A stretch of DNA of 64,000 nucleotides from a bacterium. GTDB taxonomy: Bacteria; Zixibacteria; MSB-5A5; GN15; FEB-12. The stretch spans positions 372,001 to 436,000 of the forward strand of contig JAHLKV010000001.1 in NCBI GenBank assembly GCA_020444475.1, given 5' to 3'. A program made the translations under genes and the position numbers. Below are positions 29,036 to 37,488 of the stretch, piece after piece. The notes under the pieces are model-generated. The model was not told where the DNA came from. It saw only the letters and a program-made list of their open reading frames with translations, and made no database searches. Every line of letters starts with the position of its first letter. The first letter of the stretch is position 1.

Positions 29036-29629
29036 TCACTGGTACCGCGCCAAGTCCTGATCGAGCTCCCGGAGTCGATCCTCTACCAACGACCGTTTCT
29101 GTCCCACCGCATATTCGTAGTCTTCGACACTTCCGTTAGGAATAAATACCGCTGAATACAGCTCATAGTAGGCTGAAATGGATTGCCTGATGACGTCTTC
29201 CGTTTGCTCATCCAATGCGCGCGACTCCTTGATCCGCGAGTACGCATATTCCACCATGTCGTCGTTGGCCGAAAGGATCGGCTTCTCCGTCGAAATCCAG
29301 CCGTTGACGAAATTCCTCATCTCGGAGTCAGGGATCGGCGTCCCGCGCCCGTCATTCCCCTCCCGCCACTTGTCGGCAACACTCCGCGAATACGCGACAT
29401 AGCGGGACGTGATGGCATCGATCTGCGCCGCCAGCAACATCGCCGCCTCTTTCGGCGAAGCATCCTGCAAGCGCCGCCCCCAGTCGGAGCGAAGCGACGC
29501 GGCGGTCTGTTCTGATGACTGCGTGCGCTGCTCGGTTCCGCCACTCGATGTCTGGACGCTCATGCAGCCCGTAACACACAACAGACCTACAGCCAGAATC
29601 GGCACACCGAAAAACCTTCGTCCACGCAT
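29036..29629 (-). CDS. Hypothetical lipoprotein
   Basis: A 197-residue lipoprotein with the lipobox 'LLCVTGC' after a short basic start, a good ribosome binding site (GGGAGGGAG), and a Ser/Gln-rich linker. The rest is predicted helical with no catalytic motif that I know. It follows the tryptophanase gene by 12 nt and may be co-transcribed with it. It is the last gene before the spacer that separates this block from porU. No family was recognised. Confidence 0.7.
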   Translation of the reverse strand: MRGRRFFGVPILAVGLLCVTGCMSVQTSSGGTEQRTQSSEQTAASLRSDWGRRLQDASPKEAAMLLAAQIDAITSRYVAYSRSVADKWREGNDGRGTPIPDSEMRNFVNGWISTEKPILSANDDMVEYAYSRIKESRALDEQTEDVIRQSISAYYELYSAVFIPNGSVEDYEYAVGQKRSLVEDRLRELDQDLARYQ

Positions 29630-29641
29630 AGCACTCCCTCC

Positions 29642-31042
29642 CTACGACAGGACTTCCTGATTGCTCGCCACCGCCAGATCACACGTGAAATGGCGAAGGA
29701 AGCGCGGCTGCTTCACAACTTTGTATCCGGGAATCGATGCTTTCTGCGCGGTGATCCGCTCTGCCGTCTCGGCGATATAGTCCAGATGCGAGTTGGTATA
29801 GACACGTCTCGGCAGGGCCAGGCGGACCAGCTCCTGGCGCGCAGGCGTTATCTCTCCCGTCTCCGGGTCTTCTTCACCGAACATGAGCGTACCGATCTCG
29901 ACGGACCGAATACACCCCTCAAGATAAAAGGCAATGGTCAGCCCCTGCGCCGGGAATTGCTCAGGGGCTATATTGGGCAGGAAGCGGCCGGCATCGATAA
30001 ACAACGCGTGCCCGCCGGTCGGCTCCACAATTGGCATCCCGGCCTGTTTGATAATCTCCCCGAAATACCGCACCTGCTCGACGCGAAAATCGAGGTAGTC
30101 GTAGTCCATAACTTCCTGCAAACCAACTGCCAGCGCCTCCAAGTCACGCCCGGCCAATCCGCCATAGGTCTTAAACCCCTCGATCATGATCAACAACTCA
30201 CAGAAACGATTGTACAGCTCTTCGTCGTTGACCGCGATGAACCCGCCGATATTCGCCAGACCGTCCTTCTTGGCCGACATCATCGCCCCGTCGCAGCAGG
30301 CAAACATCTCATGCACGATCTCCTGGATCGACTTGTCGCCATAGCCCGCTTCATCCCGCTTGATGAAATAGGCGTTCTCCGCAAACCGCGCACAGTCGAA
30401 AAAGAATGGGATGCCGTATCGATGGCAGATCTCCGAAGTCTCATGGATGTTAGCCATCGACACCGGCTGACCGCCTGAAGAGTTGTTGGTAATCGTCATG
30501 ATCACCATCGGGATCGCGTCAACACCTTCCTCCTTAATGAACGCCTCCAGCGCCTCGGTATCCATATTGCCCTTGAACGGACGAGCTTCGATCTCCGAAG
30601 CGTCCGGCGACGGTAGATCGACCGGGTTTCCGCCCTTGTGGAGGCAGTTACCACGGGTGGTATCAAAATGGGTATTGTTTGGCACGTACTGTCCGGCTTT
30701 CAGAAGTGTGGAGAAGGCGATATTCTCGGCCACCCTGCCCTGGTGACAGGGTACCACGAACTTCTTGCAGGTAATGTCTTTGACGACCGCCTCGAACTTG
30801 CGGAACGATTGCGCTCCGGCATAAGTCTCGTCACCGAGCATGAGCGCCGCCCACTGGGCGTTGGACATGGCGCCCGTGCCGGAGTCGGTCAACAGATCGA
30901 TATAGATATCGACCGCATCGAGCTTGAATACGTTATAGTGCGCCCTGACGATGCGCTCCTCGCGCTCGCGACGGCTGAGCAGCTTGATCGGCTCGACTGC
31001 TTTGATGCGATATGGTTCAGCGGGCTGGCGAATCTTCTTCAT
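29642..31042 (-). CDS. tnaA: Tryptophanase (beta-eliminating lyase)
   Basis: The start at 31042 has AAGGAGG six bases upstream. The 466-residue PLP enzyme opens 'AEPYRIKAVEPIKLLSRRER' and has the lysine motif 'MSAKKDGLANIGG'. It belongs to the tryptophanase/tyrosine phenol-lyase family. Three places separate the two enzymes. 'HFDTTRGN' has Asp where tyrosine phenol-lyase has Thr124, 'RSVEIGTL' has Ile where the lyase has Arg381, and 'PRFLRHFTCDL' has His at the E. coli TnaA His463 position. All three favour tryptophanase, which splits L-tryptophan to indole, pyruvate and ammonia. Residue numbers are from memory. No TnaC-like leader peptide was recognised upstream. Confidence 0.9.
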   Translation of the reverse strand: MKKIRQPAEPYRIKAVEPIKLLSRREREERIVRAHYNVFKLDAVDIYIDLLTDSGTGAMSNAQWAALMLGDETYAGAQSFRKFEAVVKDITCKKFVVPCHQGRVAENIAFSTLLKAGQYVPNNTHFDTTRGNCLHKGGNPVDLPSPDASEIEARPFKGNMDTEALEAFIKEEGVDAIPMVIMTITNNSSGGQPVSMANIHETSEICHRYGIPFFFDCARFAENAYFIKRDEAGYGDKSIQEIVHEMFACCDGAMMSAKKDGLANIGGFIAVNDEELYNRFCELLIMIEGFKTYGGLAGRDLEALAVGLQEVMDYDYLDFRVEQVRYFGEIIKQAGMPIVEPTGGHALFIDAGRFLPNIAPEQFPAQGLTIAFYLEGCIRSVEIGTLMFGEEDPETGEITPARQELVRLALPRRVYTNSHLDYIAETAERITAQKASIPGYKVVKQPRFLRHFTCDLAVASNQEVLS

Positions 31043-31184
31043 CTCTGGCCTCCTTGACTGGTTTGATAGAACACGGTGCCCCTGCACAACTCTACCAAAC
31101 CTGCTCAGGTCGCCGCTTTGATCCGACGGCGCCGATAGCTCAGGCCGAGATGATCGAAATGGTCGTAGTCACACCACATTTACA

Positions 31185-32240
31185 CTAGTTCGCCTGTTTC
31201 AATGTAAACTCCGGGGCGATGTAACCCGTGAGAATCTTACGATAGTTGCGTACTTCCGGTCGCACATATGACTGCAAAAAAGGCAAATCCACCGGACTCT
31301 GCAGGACTCCCAGCTGTCGAAGGACCTCTATCGAAATCGGATCGCGCGCCCGCACGCCACCATCGAGCACCTTGACGGCAATACCGATCGGCGGGTCGGC
31401 CAGTCCGATTCCCTGCACCGCTTCGGCGCCAACCTTGCACACGATGTTGTTCGGCAGCGACCTCGCCAGATCGTAGTCCAGCCGTCTCTCGCCGGAGATC
31501 ATGATCGGATGCGCCCACATGGCGTTTCTGATTCGCAAGGCCGCGGACCGCTCGGAGTCGCTCCGGCCCATCGCCGACGCCAACTTCTGGAAACCGATCG
31601 CCAGATTGATCAACGGCATCGTGAACACCGGCGCCGAACAACCGTCGATCGCGACTCCGAGTTGATCAGGCGGGTACTCGCAGTAGTTGCCGACGGCTTC
31701 CCGCACCATCCGCTGGGTCGGTGAGTCGGGGTCAAGGTACTTGTCCAGATCACCGCCAAGCTGCCGGGTCAGGGCAAGAAAACCGCTGTGCTTGCCGGAG
31801 CAGTTGTGCCGAAGCGGGTCCTTGTCTTCACCATGTTCAGGGTAATGATTGAACAGCTTCATCTGGAGCGGCCAGTGGGTGCCACACCGCAGATTCTCCG
31901 GCGAATTGCCGGCGGCCTCCAGAACCGACATCACCGTCGCCCGGTGATCGTCGGAGCCGTTATGCGAAGAACACACCACCGCCAGCTGCTTTTCGCTTAG
32001 ACCAAGCTTATCGGCCGTCCCGCTCATCACGAGCGGCAGGGCCTGAAACGGCTTCACCGAGCTGCGCGTAGCCGTCATCATGTACGGATCACCGAGATAA
32101 TGCGTCAACACGCCCTCGGGGCCCACCACGGCAACCGCCGCATAATGCACCGATTCGGCCGTATCACCGCGGTAGACGACAGCTCCCACTTCGGTAGCCG
32201 AGCCTTGATCCGCGTGTCGCTGTAAGTCAGGTTTACACAT
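31185..32240 (-). CDS. L-asparaginase of the Rhizobium etli type
   Basis: The ATG at 32240 is chosen; a longer reading to 32333 would overlap the upstream cupin gene by 49 nt. The 351-residue product carries all signature segments of the R. etli (type III) asparaginases. They are 'TRSSVKPFQALP' (Ser and Lys of the active site), 'VCSSHNG', 'NCSGKHSG' and 'DGCSAP' (the Cys/Lys metal site). This family is unrelated to E. coli AnsA/AnsB. It hydrolyses asparagine to aspartate and ammonia in the cytoplasm; no signal peptide is seen. With the neighbouring tryptophanase it suggests amino acid degradation. Confidence 0.9.
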   Translation of the reverse strand: MCKPDLQRHADQGSATEVGAVVYRGDTAESVHYAAVAVVGPEGVLTHYLGDPYMMTATRSSVKPFQALPLVMSGTADKLGLSEKQLAVVCSSHNGSDDHRATVMSVLEAAGNSPENLRCGTHWPLQMKLFNHYPEHGEDKDPLRHNCSGKHSGFLALTRQLGGDLDKYLDPDSPTQRMVREAVGNYCEYPPDQLGVAIDGCSAPVFTMPLINLAIGFQKLASAMGRSDSERSAALRIRNAMWAHPIMISGERRLDYDLARSLPNNIVCKVGAEAVQGIGLADPPIGIAVKVLDGGVRARDPISIEVLRQLGVLQSPVDLPFLQSYVRPEVRNYRKILTGYIAPEFTLKQAN

Positions 32241-32284
32241 ACCGGCAGCAATGTACGAAAAACCGCCTCGACCGCAAATATCTT

Positions 32285-32605
32285 TCAGCGAAGGTCCATT
32301 CTGACCGGCTGGAAGACATCGATCAGGCGACAATCCGTCAGCGCCCGACCCGAGTGCGGTTCATTGGGATCGATCACCGCCGTCTCCCCCGGCTTCATCT
32401 GCCGTGTCTCACCACTGATGGTCAGTTCGAAGGTTCCGTCGACCACGTTCGCCACCTGTTCGTGGGGATGTGAGTGCTCCGGCATAACCGATCCGGCGGC
32501 CACCTCCCAGAAGACCACGGTCATTGACGATCCGTGCACCACCCGGCCCTTAAACCCGGGCACCGGCTCGATCGGTTTTATACTGCTCGTATCCAAAAAC
32601 GTCAT
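32285..32605 (-). CDS. Small cupin-domain protein
   Basis: A 106-residue single-domain cupin with AAGGGAG before the ATG. Cupin motif 1 is seen as 'HSHPHEQVANVVDGTFEL' with the metal-binding His and Glu residues, and motif 2 as 'PNEPHSGRAL'. Proteins of this size bind a metal and serve as small enzymes or sensors; the substrate cannot be told from the sequence. It lies between the DinB-family gene (18 nt) and the asparaginase gene (44 nt) and is probably in the same transcript. Confidence 0.85.
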   Translation of the reverse strand: MTFLDTSSIKPIEPVPGFKGRVVHGSSMTVVFWEVAAGSVMPEHSHPHEQVANVVDGTFELTISGETRQMKPGETAVIDPNEPHSGRALTDCRLIDVFQPVRMDLR

Positions 32606-32623
32606 ATTGAAACTCCCTTCCGG

Positions 32624-33100
32624 CTACCAGCCCCTGGCTTCTCTTAGACCAGTGATATGGCCGAGATGCTTGTTACAGTGCCCTGCATAGACCCGAATCC
32701 AGTCGTCGATGCTGACCTCGCCGTTCTCCGGGTGATGCATGGTCCGATCGAACTGCTCGTCATCGAGAGACTCAAACAGGATTACCAACCTTTGATGCAG
32801 ACCACGGATGATCGCCAGCGATGGTTCGATTGGTGCACGTCGGGCATCGTACAATCTGGACCATTCGTCCTGATCATAGGCCTTCACCGCCGGCGTTTCC
32901 TCGGCCAGCGCCCATCGTACACGCGCCGCGCCGTTGGCGTGGGAGTCGGCCAGATGGTGAACGAGCTGGCGGATCGTCCATTTTCCCGGGCCATACGGCG
33001 TGTCGAGTTGCTCGTCATTGAGTCCCGCCACCGCCTGTTCGAGAGTCGTGGGGAAGGCGCGAAGGGTCTCGATATGTGTCTTCCGCTGGTCATGTGGCAT
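32624..33100 (-). CDS. DinB/YfiT-family metal-dependent protein
   Basis: A 158-residue four-helix protein of the DinB superfamily, YfiT/BstA branch. It has 'GKWTIRQLVHHLADSHAN' and the C-terminal 'HCNKHLGHI', which carry the three His residues expected to bind a metal. Bacillus homologues include a bacillithiol S-transferase and a putative hydrolase; the thiol used here is not known. The ribosome binding site is AGGAG. It heads a short minus-strand operon and is divergent from the small lipoprotein gene at 33224. Confidence 0.82.
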   Translation of the reverse strand: MPHDQRKTHIETLRAFPTTLEQAVAGLNDEQLDTPYGPGKWTIRQLVHHLADSHANGAARVRWALAEETPAVKAYDQDEWSRLYDARRAPIEPSLAIIRGLHQRLVILFESLDDEQFDRTMHHPENGEVSIDDWIRVYAGHCNKHLGHITGLREARGW

Positions 33101-33223
33101 TGCAGCAGCTCCTGTTATTGCCGGTGTTGGAGGACGGTCGGATTCTCTGTATATTCAAATGGGACTGCACAAAGCAACCGCTTTGTTGTCTCTAGTACAC
33201 TAACGACGGAGGGATTGTTGCAC

Positions 33224-33721
33224 GTGAAGTTGTTCCGACCCGGAAAACTCGGACTGGTTCAGGCTGCGCTGGTCGCGGCGCTGGGGCTTTGCGGCGCAGG
33301 ATGTGACCGAAGCAGTGATCCGGTCGAGGAGTACCATTTCCTCGGTATCACGACCACCGACGGTACCGGCGCGGTGATCGGCAGTCCCGACCCCGATGAC
33401 TGGTGCGTCTCGACTGTCGGTCCGGGCAACATCCCCTACCAGCACGCCCTCTGGCCGGCCTTTGCCAACCCAACTTCGAGCAGTATCGTCATCAAGTTCG
33501 GGCTTCCCGAAGAAGACTCGGTTGAGATATACATTCTGGCCTGGCCGGACGTCAAAGTACGGGAGATCGTCAATGGTGTGCGGATCCCCGGAACGTACGA
33601 ACTGACCTGGAACCTTCGCAAAGACAACGACTCACTGCTGGCACCGGACATCTATCGCTGTGTGATGAAGACCGATGACTTCATCTGTCACGGTGACATC
33701 CAGATAATCTCTGCACCGTAG
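33224..33721 (+). CDS. Small lipoprotein with FlgD-like domain
   Basis: The reading frame is open far upstream, but a GGAGGG box at 33208-33213 and a lipoprotein signal fix the start near 33224 (GTG); TTG at 33218 is possible. The product is about 165 residues, with the lipobox 'LGLCGAGC'. The C-terminal half ('IVIKFGLPEEDSVEIYILAW' to 'APDIYRCVMK') has the FlgD-like Ig fold seen in the sorting domains of this genome. It lacks the 'YPNP' opening. It is divergent from the DinB-family gene and stands alone. The function is unknown. Confidence 0.7.
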   Translation: MKLFRPGKLGLVQAALVAALGLCGAGCDRSSDPVEEYHFLGITTTDGTGAVIGSPDPDDWCVSTVGPGNIPYQHALWPAFANPTSSSIVIKFGLPEEDSVEIYILAWPDVKVREIVNGVRIPGTYELTWNLRKDNDSLLAPDIYRCVMKTDDFICHGDIQIISAP

Positions 33722-33743
33722 CGTTGCTAACAACAGTCTCCAC

Positions 33744-34091
33744 TGTGCCCCACCCGAAGTGAGAGCGCCGAAGACTGTCGAGCGGCGGGTGGGGCGACCC
33801 CACGTCAGGCCCAGCCAAACCAATTCAGTCTGTGCCCCACCCGAAGCGACACCGCCGAAGACTGTCGAGCGGCGGGTGGGATCACACTACGTCAGGCTGA
33901 GCCGAACCAAGTCAGGCTGTGCCCCACCCGAAGTGAGACGGCCGAAGACTGTCGAGCGGCGGGTGGGATCACACTACGTCAGGCTGAGCCGAACCAAGTC
34001 AGGCTGTGCCCCACCCGAAGTGAGACCGCCGAAGACTGTCGAGCGGCGGGTGGGATCACACTACGTTAGGCTGAGCCTGTCGAAGCCTGAC
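33744..34091. repeat. Four tandem copies of an 87-bp hairpin repeat
   Basis: Units start at 33744, 33831, 33918 and 34005, exactly 87 bases apart, and are nearly identical apart from the first. Each contains a long imperfect palindrome from GTGCCCCACCCG to CGGGTGGGATCACAC. In units 2-4 the palindrome is closed by CTAC (33887-33890, 33974-33977, 34061-34064), that is GTAG before the hairpin on the other strand. Because 87 is a multiple of three the array stays open in one frame, but I do not regard it as coding. A single related copy lies at 36371. Confidence 0.9.
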
Positions 34092-34107
34092 CGCCATGCG
34101 AGGGGTC

Positions 34108-34416
34108 TCACCCTCCCTCCATCTCCGTCACCCGGCGGACATCCTCGCGGCTGAAATAGTACGGAAGCGGCGTGTCGACTCCGCGACTCTTCGTCACGAC
34201 CAGATACGCCGAAGACTCAAAGATCGCCAGGACTTCTTCGACCGGTGCATCGATCTCCAGATGGGCGCACCGCTTGCCGACTTCGATATGCAGCGGCGGC
34301 TGCCAGTGCTGCGACGAGTTGACGTCGATCGACTTGATCCGTTTCGCCTTGATCGGCGCCTTAACCGTCTCGGCTAACTTCGCGCGAATCGCCTCTCGTT
34401 GGTCCGACGTCAACAT
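34108..34416 (-). CDS. Hypothetical 102-residue protein
   Basis: The frame stays open to 34674, but that extension translates the intergenic 56-bp repeats, so the ATG at 34416 is the sensible start ('MLTSDQREAIRAKLAETV'). The product is small, soluble and mixed alpha/beta. It has a repeat of basic residues ('APIKAKRIKSIDV') and 'HLEIDAPVEEVLAIFESSAYL'. I do not recognise the family. It lies downstream of the citrate lyase alpha gene on the same strand, separated by four repeats. It is not CitD by sequence. Confidence 0.55.
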   Translation of the reverse strand: MLTSDQREAIRAKLAETVKAPIKAKRIKSIDVNSSQHWQPPLHIEVGKRCAHLEIDAPVEEVLAIFESSAYLVVTKSRGVDTPLPYYFSREDVRRVTEMEGG

Positions 34417-34453
34417 GTTCAATCCGTAAAGAAAACTGTTGGGCCCAGTGTTT

Positions 34454-34664
34454 CGTCGGGTGCCAAACGGCCGGAGGCGGTCGACACCCAATGAATCCAA
34501 TTCCAGTTCCGTCGGGTGCCAGACAGCCGGAGGCCGTCGACACCCAGCAAATCCAATGATAGTTCCGTCGGGTGCTAGACAGCCGGAGGCCGTCGACACC
34601 CAGCAAATCCAATGATAGTTCCGTCGGGTGCTAGACGGCCGGAGGCCGTCGACACCCGACGGAA
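34454..34664. repeat. Four tandem copies of a 56-bp palindromic repeat
   Basis: Units begin (CGTCGGGTG) at 34454, 34510, 34566 and 34622, 56 bases apart. Each is itself a palindrome: GTCGGGTG, then GGCCGGAGGCC in the centre, then CGACACCC. The last unit ends with the full partner CACCCGACGG. Spacers in units 2 and 3 are identical. This array lies between citF and the small gene downstream and could form strong RNA hairpins after citF. It differs from the 87-bp family and lacks the GTAG border. Confidence 0.9.
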
Positions 34665-34677
34665 TCACCTTCACACT

Positions 34678-36237
34678 TTACCGCGCCGCCCGGATCACAT
34701 CCAGCAGCGTTCCGTCGCGCCACTCGATCACATGTACGACTTCGCCCTCGGCTTTCGGTACTTCCGGTACCGCACCAAACGACTCCGCCTTTTTCTGAGA
34801 CTTTGCGCGAAGCTCCTCGATCGACACCAGCTGCACTCCGAACTCTTTCCCGCGTTCGGCGATAGCATCCTTATACGAACTCTTACTCGCCGGGTTGATT
34901 GCAGCGTACTCTTCCGTGACGACGACGTCGATCACCTCACCCGGCGTCGTGCGGGTGAACACCCGGTCGACCACTTTCGGGAAGCCCTTGGCGTTTTTGC
35001 CGGTGGCCAGCGGCATGAAGATGATCGTCAGGTCGGCCCCGGCGGCGACATCCTGCCCGCCGCCGATGCCGCCGATAATACGCCCGCCCGCACAGACCGT
35101 GTTGAGATTAAACTCAAGATCGATCTCCAGCGTCGAGAGCACCGCCAGATCAAGCATATTGACCGCCGCTTCTTTGTTTGCCACCGAGGCGTAGTACGCG
35201 GTCGTGATCTCGTGGTGGTTCGGGTTGGACCGCATCGACTCGATCACTTTCGGGCTCGGCTCAAACAACTGGCCATGCATCAAGTGCGCCAGCGTGCCCT
35301 CGTCGAGCATGTCGACATGCATCGAGGTTACCCCACCGATCGCAAAATTGGCCCGAATCTTCGACTCCTTGAGCATGGTGCGGATGTTGTCCAGAATCAG
35401 CAGACCGGCCCCGCTGCCGACCTGAAACGCGAAATTATCCTGTACCACTCCCGAGGCTTTGATCACTTTGGTGACATTCTCCGCCACTTCGGCGTTAAAC
35501 GGATTGGCCCTGGCGTGAGCCAGATCAAGCGTACCGGAGCCGATCCCCGAGGCCAACCCCGGATCATCGACCTTCACGACGAAATCAACCTGCTCCATCG
35601 ACAGCGGTGTCGGCATGATCAACCGTTCACTCACCGTCCCCACCAGCAGGCAGACATACTCGGCGTACGAAGCGTCAGCTTCGAACAACCCTACCGGTCC
35701 GCACAAGTGCTCGTCTTTACCGTACAGACCGTTGGCGTTGCCGTAAACGTCGGCCATCGGCACCGGGCCAAACGCCACCCGAACATCGACTTCCCCGGTC
35801 TGCAGCTTCCGCACCCGATTACCGTGCGAGACACCGACCGACCGCCACGGAAGCAGCGCCCCCGATGTTATCTGCGCGCCGAGCGCCCGGTACGGGTTGC
35901 CGTAGATACCGGTGATTATCCCGTCACGGATCGCGTCAAACAGCCACGGGTCGACATGATCGAAAAAAGCGTTGCCGTATATACTGATATCCCGCTTGCC
36001 GTGCGCGCGAAGTTTCTCCACCACCATCTGCAGGCCTCTATCACCTGTCCGGTAATAATGGGGATAGGAAATCGTGTCGCCATCGCGGATGACATCCATC
36101 ACGGCATCAAGCGTCACGACCTTGTCCTTCCGGTGCGGGATCTGTCGAACGTGCGTTCGGCCGAGCAGACGGCCGGTATACTGACGGTCGCTGAAAGCGC
36201 CGTCGAAAGGCTGATACTCTTTCCCGTTGAATTCCAT
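34678..36237 (-). CDS. citF: Citrate lyase alpha subunit (citrate CoA-transferase)
   Basis: The ATG at 36237 has GGGAG about seven bases upstream and gives the family opening 'MEFNGKEYQPFDGAF'. The 519-residue product matches CitF throughout: 'DVIRDGDTISYPHYYRTGD', 'SIYGNAFFDHVDPWL', 'GLASGIGSGTLDLAHARANP' and 'CAGGRIIGGIGGGQDVAAG'. CitF swaps acetyl for citryl on the acyl-carrier subunit in citrate cleavage. No citD, citE, citC, citG or citX lies nearby, so the complex cannot be assembled from local genes. The others may be elsewhere, or this copy may act as a stand-alone CoA-transferase. Palindromic repeats flank it on both sides. Confidence 0.9.
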   Translation of the reverse strand: MEFNGKEYQPFDGAFSDRQYTGRLLGRTHVRQIPHRKDKVVTLDAVMDVIRDGDTISYPHYYRTGDRGLQMVVEKLRAHGKRDISIYGNAFFDHVDPWLFDAIRDGIITGIYGNPYRALGAQITSGALLPWRSVGVSHGNRVRKLQTGEVDVRVAFGPVPMADVYGNANGLYGKDEHLCGPVGLFEADASYAEYVCLLVGTVSERLIMPTPLSMEQVDFVVKVDDPGLASGIGSGTLDLAHARANPFNAEVAENVTKVIKASGVVQDNFAFQVGSGAGLLILDNIRTMLKESKIRANFAIGGVTSMHVDMLDEGTLAHLMHGQLFEPSPKVIESMRSNPNHHEITTAYYASVANKEAAVNMLDLAVLSTLEIDLEFNLNTVCAGGRIIGGIGGGQDVAAGADLTIIFMPLATGKNAKGFPKVVDRVFTRTTPGEVIDVVVTEEYAAINPASKSSYKDAIAERGKEFGVQLVSIEELRAKSQKKAESFGAVPEVPKAEGEVVHVIEWRDGTLLDVIRAAR

Positions 36238-36255
36238 ACCAAACTCCCAGCGCAA

Positions 36256-36762
36256 GTGATTCGCGACAAGGTACGCAATCCGCGACCGGAGTCAAGACCC
36301 GGAGATACTGAGCAAGGAGCCCGAGATGGGAGTAGGCCGAGGCTGCTTGCAGCCCGGCTTCGCCACAGTCTGTGCCCCACCCGTAGTGAGACCGCGACGG
36401 CGGTCGAACGGCGGGTGGGTCTTCGCCAATCAAATTGAGAAACCTGCGATCCCGGACCAGCCGGGACCGCAGGCGGCAGCGAGTCTCATCGCACCAAACG
36501 CGGTAGCTCGAACGAGCCGTAGTCCCCGCAATTCAGCGCGATCTTGACCCTGAGGTCTTTCCAGAGCTTCTCGTATATGGTGATCTATCCGTTACGCGCA
36601 GAAGCCGCCCGGAAGTGCTAACGGTTTTTGAGAGAATCTGCGGGATTGTGCGTGGTGTGCGTCCTCGTGCACCACGCCGGAACCTTCGTGGCCGTGACTG
36701 CTTGGAGCCCGGCACATTAGCTGGGTAGCCCACGCGTCTCGCGTGGGACGTGGTGACAGCCG
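36256..36762. other. Gene-free spacer with dispersed hairpin elements
   Basis: About 500 bases with no credible gene. It holds four hairpin elements: GTAG plus a GCCGAGGCTGC/GCAGCCCGGC palindrome (36332-36360), a lone copy of the 87-bp family core (36371-36419), a copy of the GTGCGTGGTGTGCGTCCTCG element (36648-36676), and GTAG followed by the perfect stem CCCACGCG/CGCGTGGG (36725-36747). Similar elements lie near 39 kb and 51.6-52.5 kb. Confidence 0.75.
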
Positions 36763-37374
36763 CTAGGGGCGCCGGGCGATAATATGGCTGTAGGTGTGCT
36801 GGTGCGGTGTGCCCCCTCGACGGCAGTTTACCACCTCGTCCTGGTAAAACAGCACTTCCCAGTCATCGTAGAAGCCGAGCAGTTCACCCCCCTGGAACGG
36901 ATAGACATAGGCATCGAGATCAGACGGTCTCGGCTGCGAAGGGTCATGTACGAGCACCGTAAAGGCGTTCAGGCCGTCGGGCGAGGTGTGCTCCATCAGG
37001 TGACTGACCATCGAAGCCCGCTTCCACTCTGGGATATAGTGTAGCTTGCAGCAGAAGACGACATCGTAGTGCCAGCGAAGCTTGTGGCTGGCAATACTCT
37101 CGTTAATCGTGCTCAGCTCCACCCCCATGCGTTTCGCTCTTTCTCCGAGATCATTCAGCGCCGCCGCCGAAACATCGACCGCTGTCACATCGAATCCCCG
37201 GCTGGCGAAATAGAGTGTATCCTGACCATCGGAGCAGCCCAAATCGATCAGGTTGAGTTTGCGCCGCCCGCCGGGCTGAGCGATTATGTTCACCCGGTCG
37301 CACAGCGGGGAGCGCCCCCGCCCGAAATAGAACTCCCGCCCGGCGTAAGAGTGTTCGTGGGGATCATCGATCAT
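36763..37374 (-). CDS. SAM-dependent methyltransferase, TehB-like
   Basis: The ATG at 37374 is chosen; a TTG at 37410 gives 12 more residues and neither has a clear box. The 203-residue product has a class I methyltransferase fold. Motif I is 'LNLIDLGCSDGQDTLYFASRG', with its acidic end at 'VTAVDVS'. The later segment 'DVVFCCKLHYIP' fits motif IV. The ending 'PHQHTYSHIIARRP' and the 'HEHSYAGREFYFGRGRSPL' start resemble TehB/tellurite-resistance and thiopurine-type methyltransferases. The substrate is not known. It stands alone between repeat-rich DNA and the DUF4349 gene. Confidence 0.78.
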   Translation of the reverse strand: MIDDPHEHSYAGREFYFGRGRSPLCDRVNIIAQPGGRRKLNLIDLGCSDGQDTLYFASRGFDVTAVDVSAAALNDLGERAKRMGVELSTINESIASHKLRWHYDVVFCCKLHYIPEWKRASMVSHLMEHTSPDGLNAFTVLVHDPSQPRPSDLDAYVYPFQGGELLGFYDDWEVLFYQDEVVNCRRGGTPHQHTYSHIIARRP

Positions 37375-37488
37375 GTGCGCAAAGTAGCCCGATTGTGCCG
37401 GACGAGGCAAGTAGAAGATTGCTGCGATCTACTCGGGGTGGTGAGACTATCCACACACCGGCCACGCGCCTCTGATGTCCTCCGAATG

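Noticed and set aside
28922-29155. Plus-strand frame of 77 codons upstream of the lipoprotein gene
   Set aside because: It has no ribosome binding site or recognisable fold and overlaps the lipoprotein gene in antisense.
33759-34154. Open plus-strand frame of 131 codons with 29-residue repeats
   Set aside because: It only translates the 87-bp intergenic hairpin array, whose period is divisible by three; there is no ribosome binding site and no family signature.
33744-34664. CRISPR array in the two tandem repeat blocks
   Set aside because: Units are 87 and 56 bases, with near-identical spacers, long internal palindromes and no cas genes.
34612-36438. 608-codon plus-strand frame opposite citF
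   Set aside because: It is antisense to a well-conserved CitF and lacks any recognised domain.
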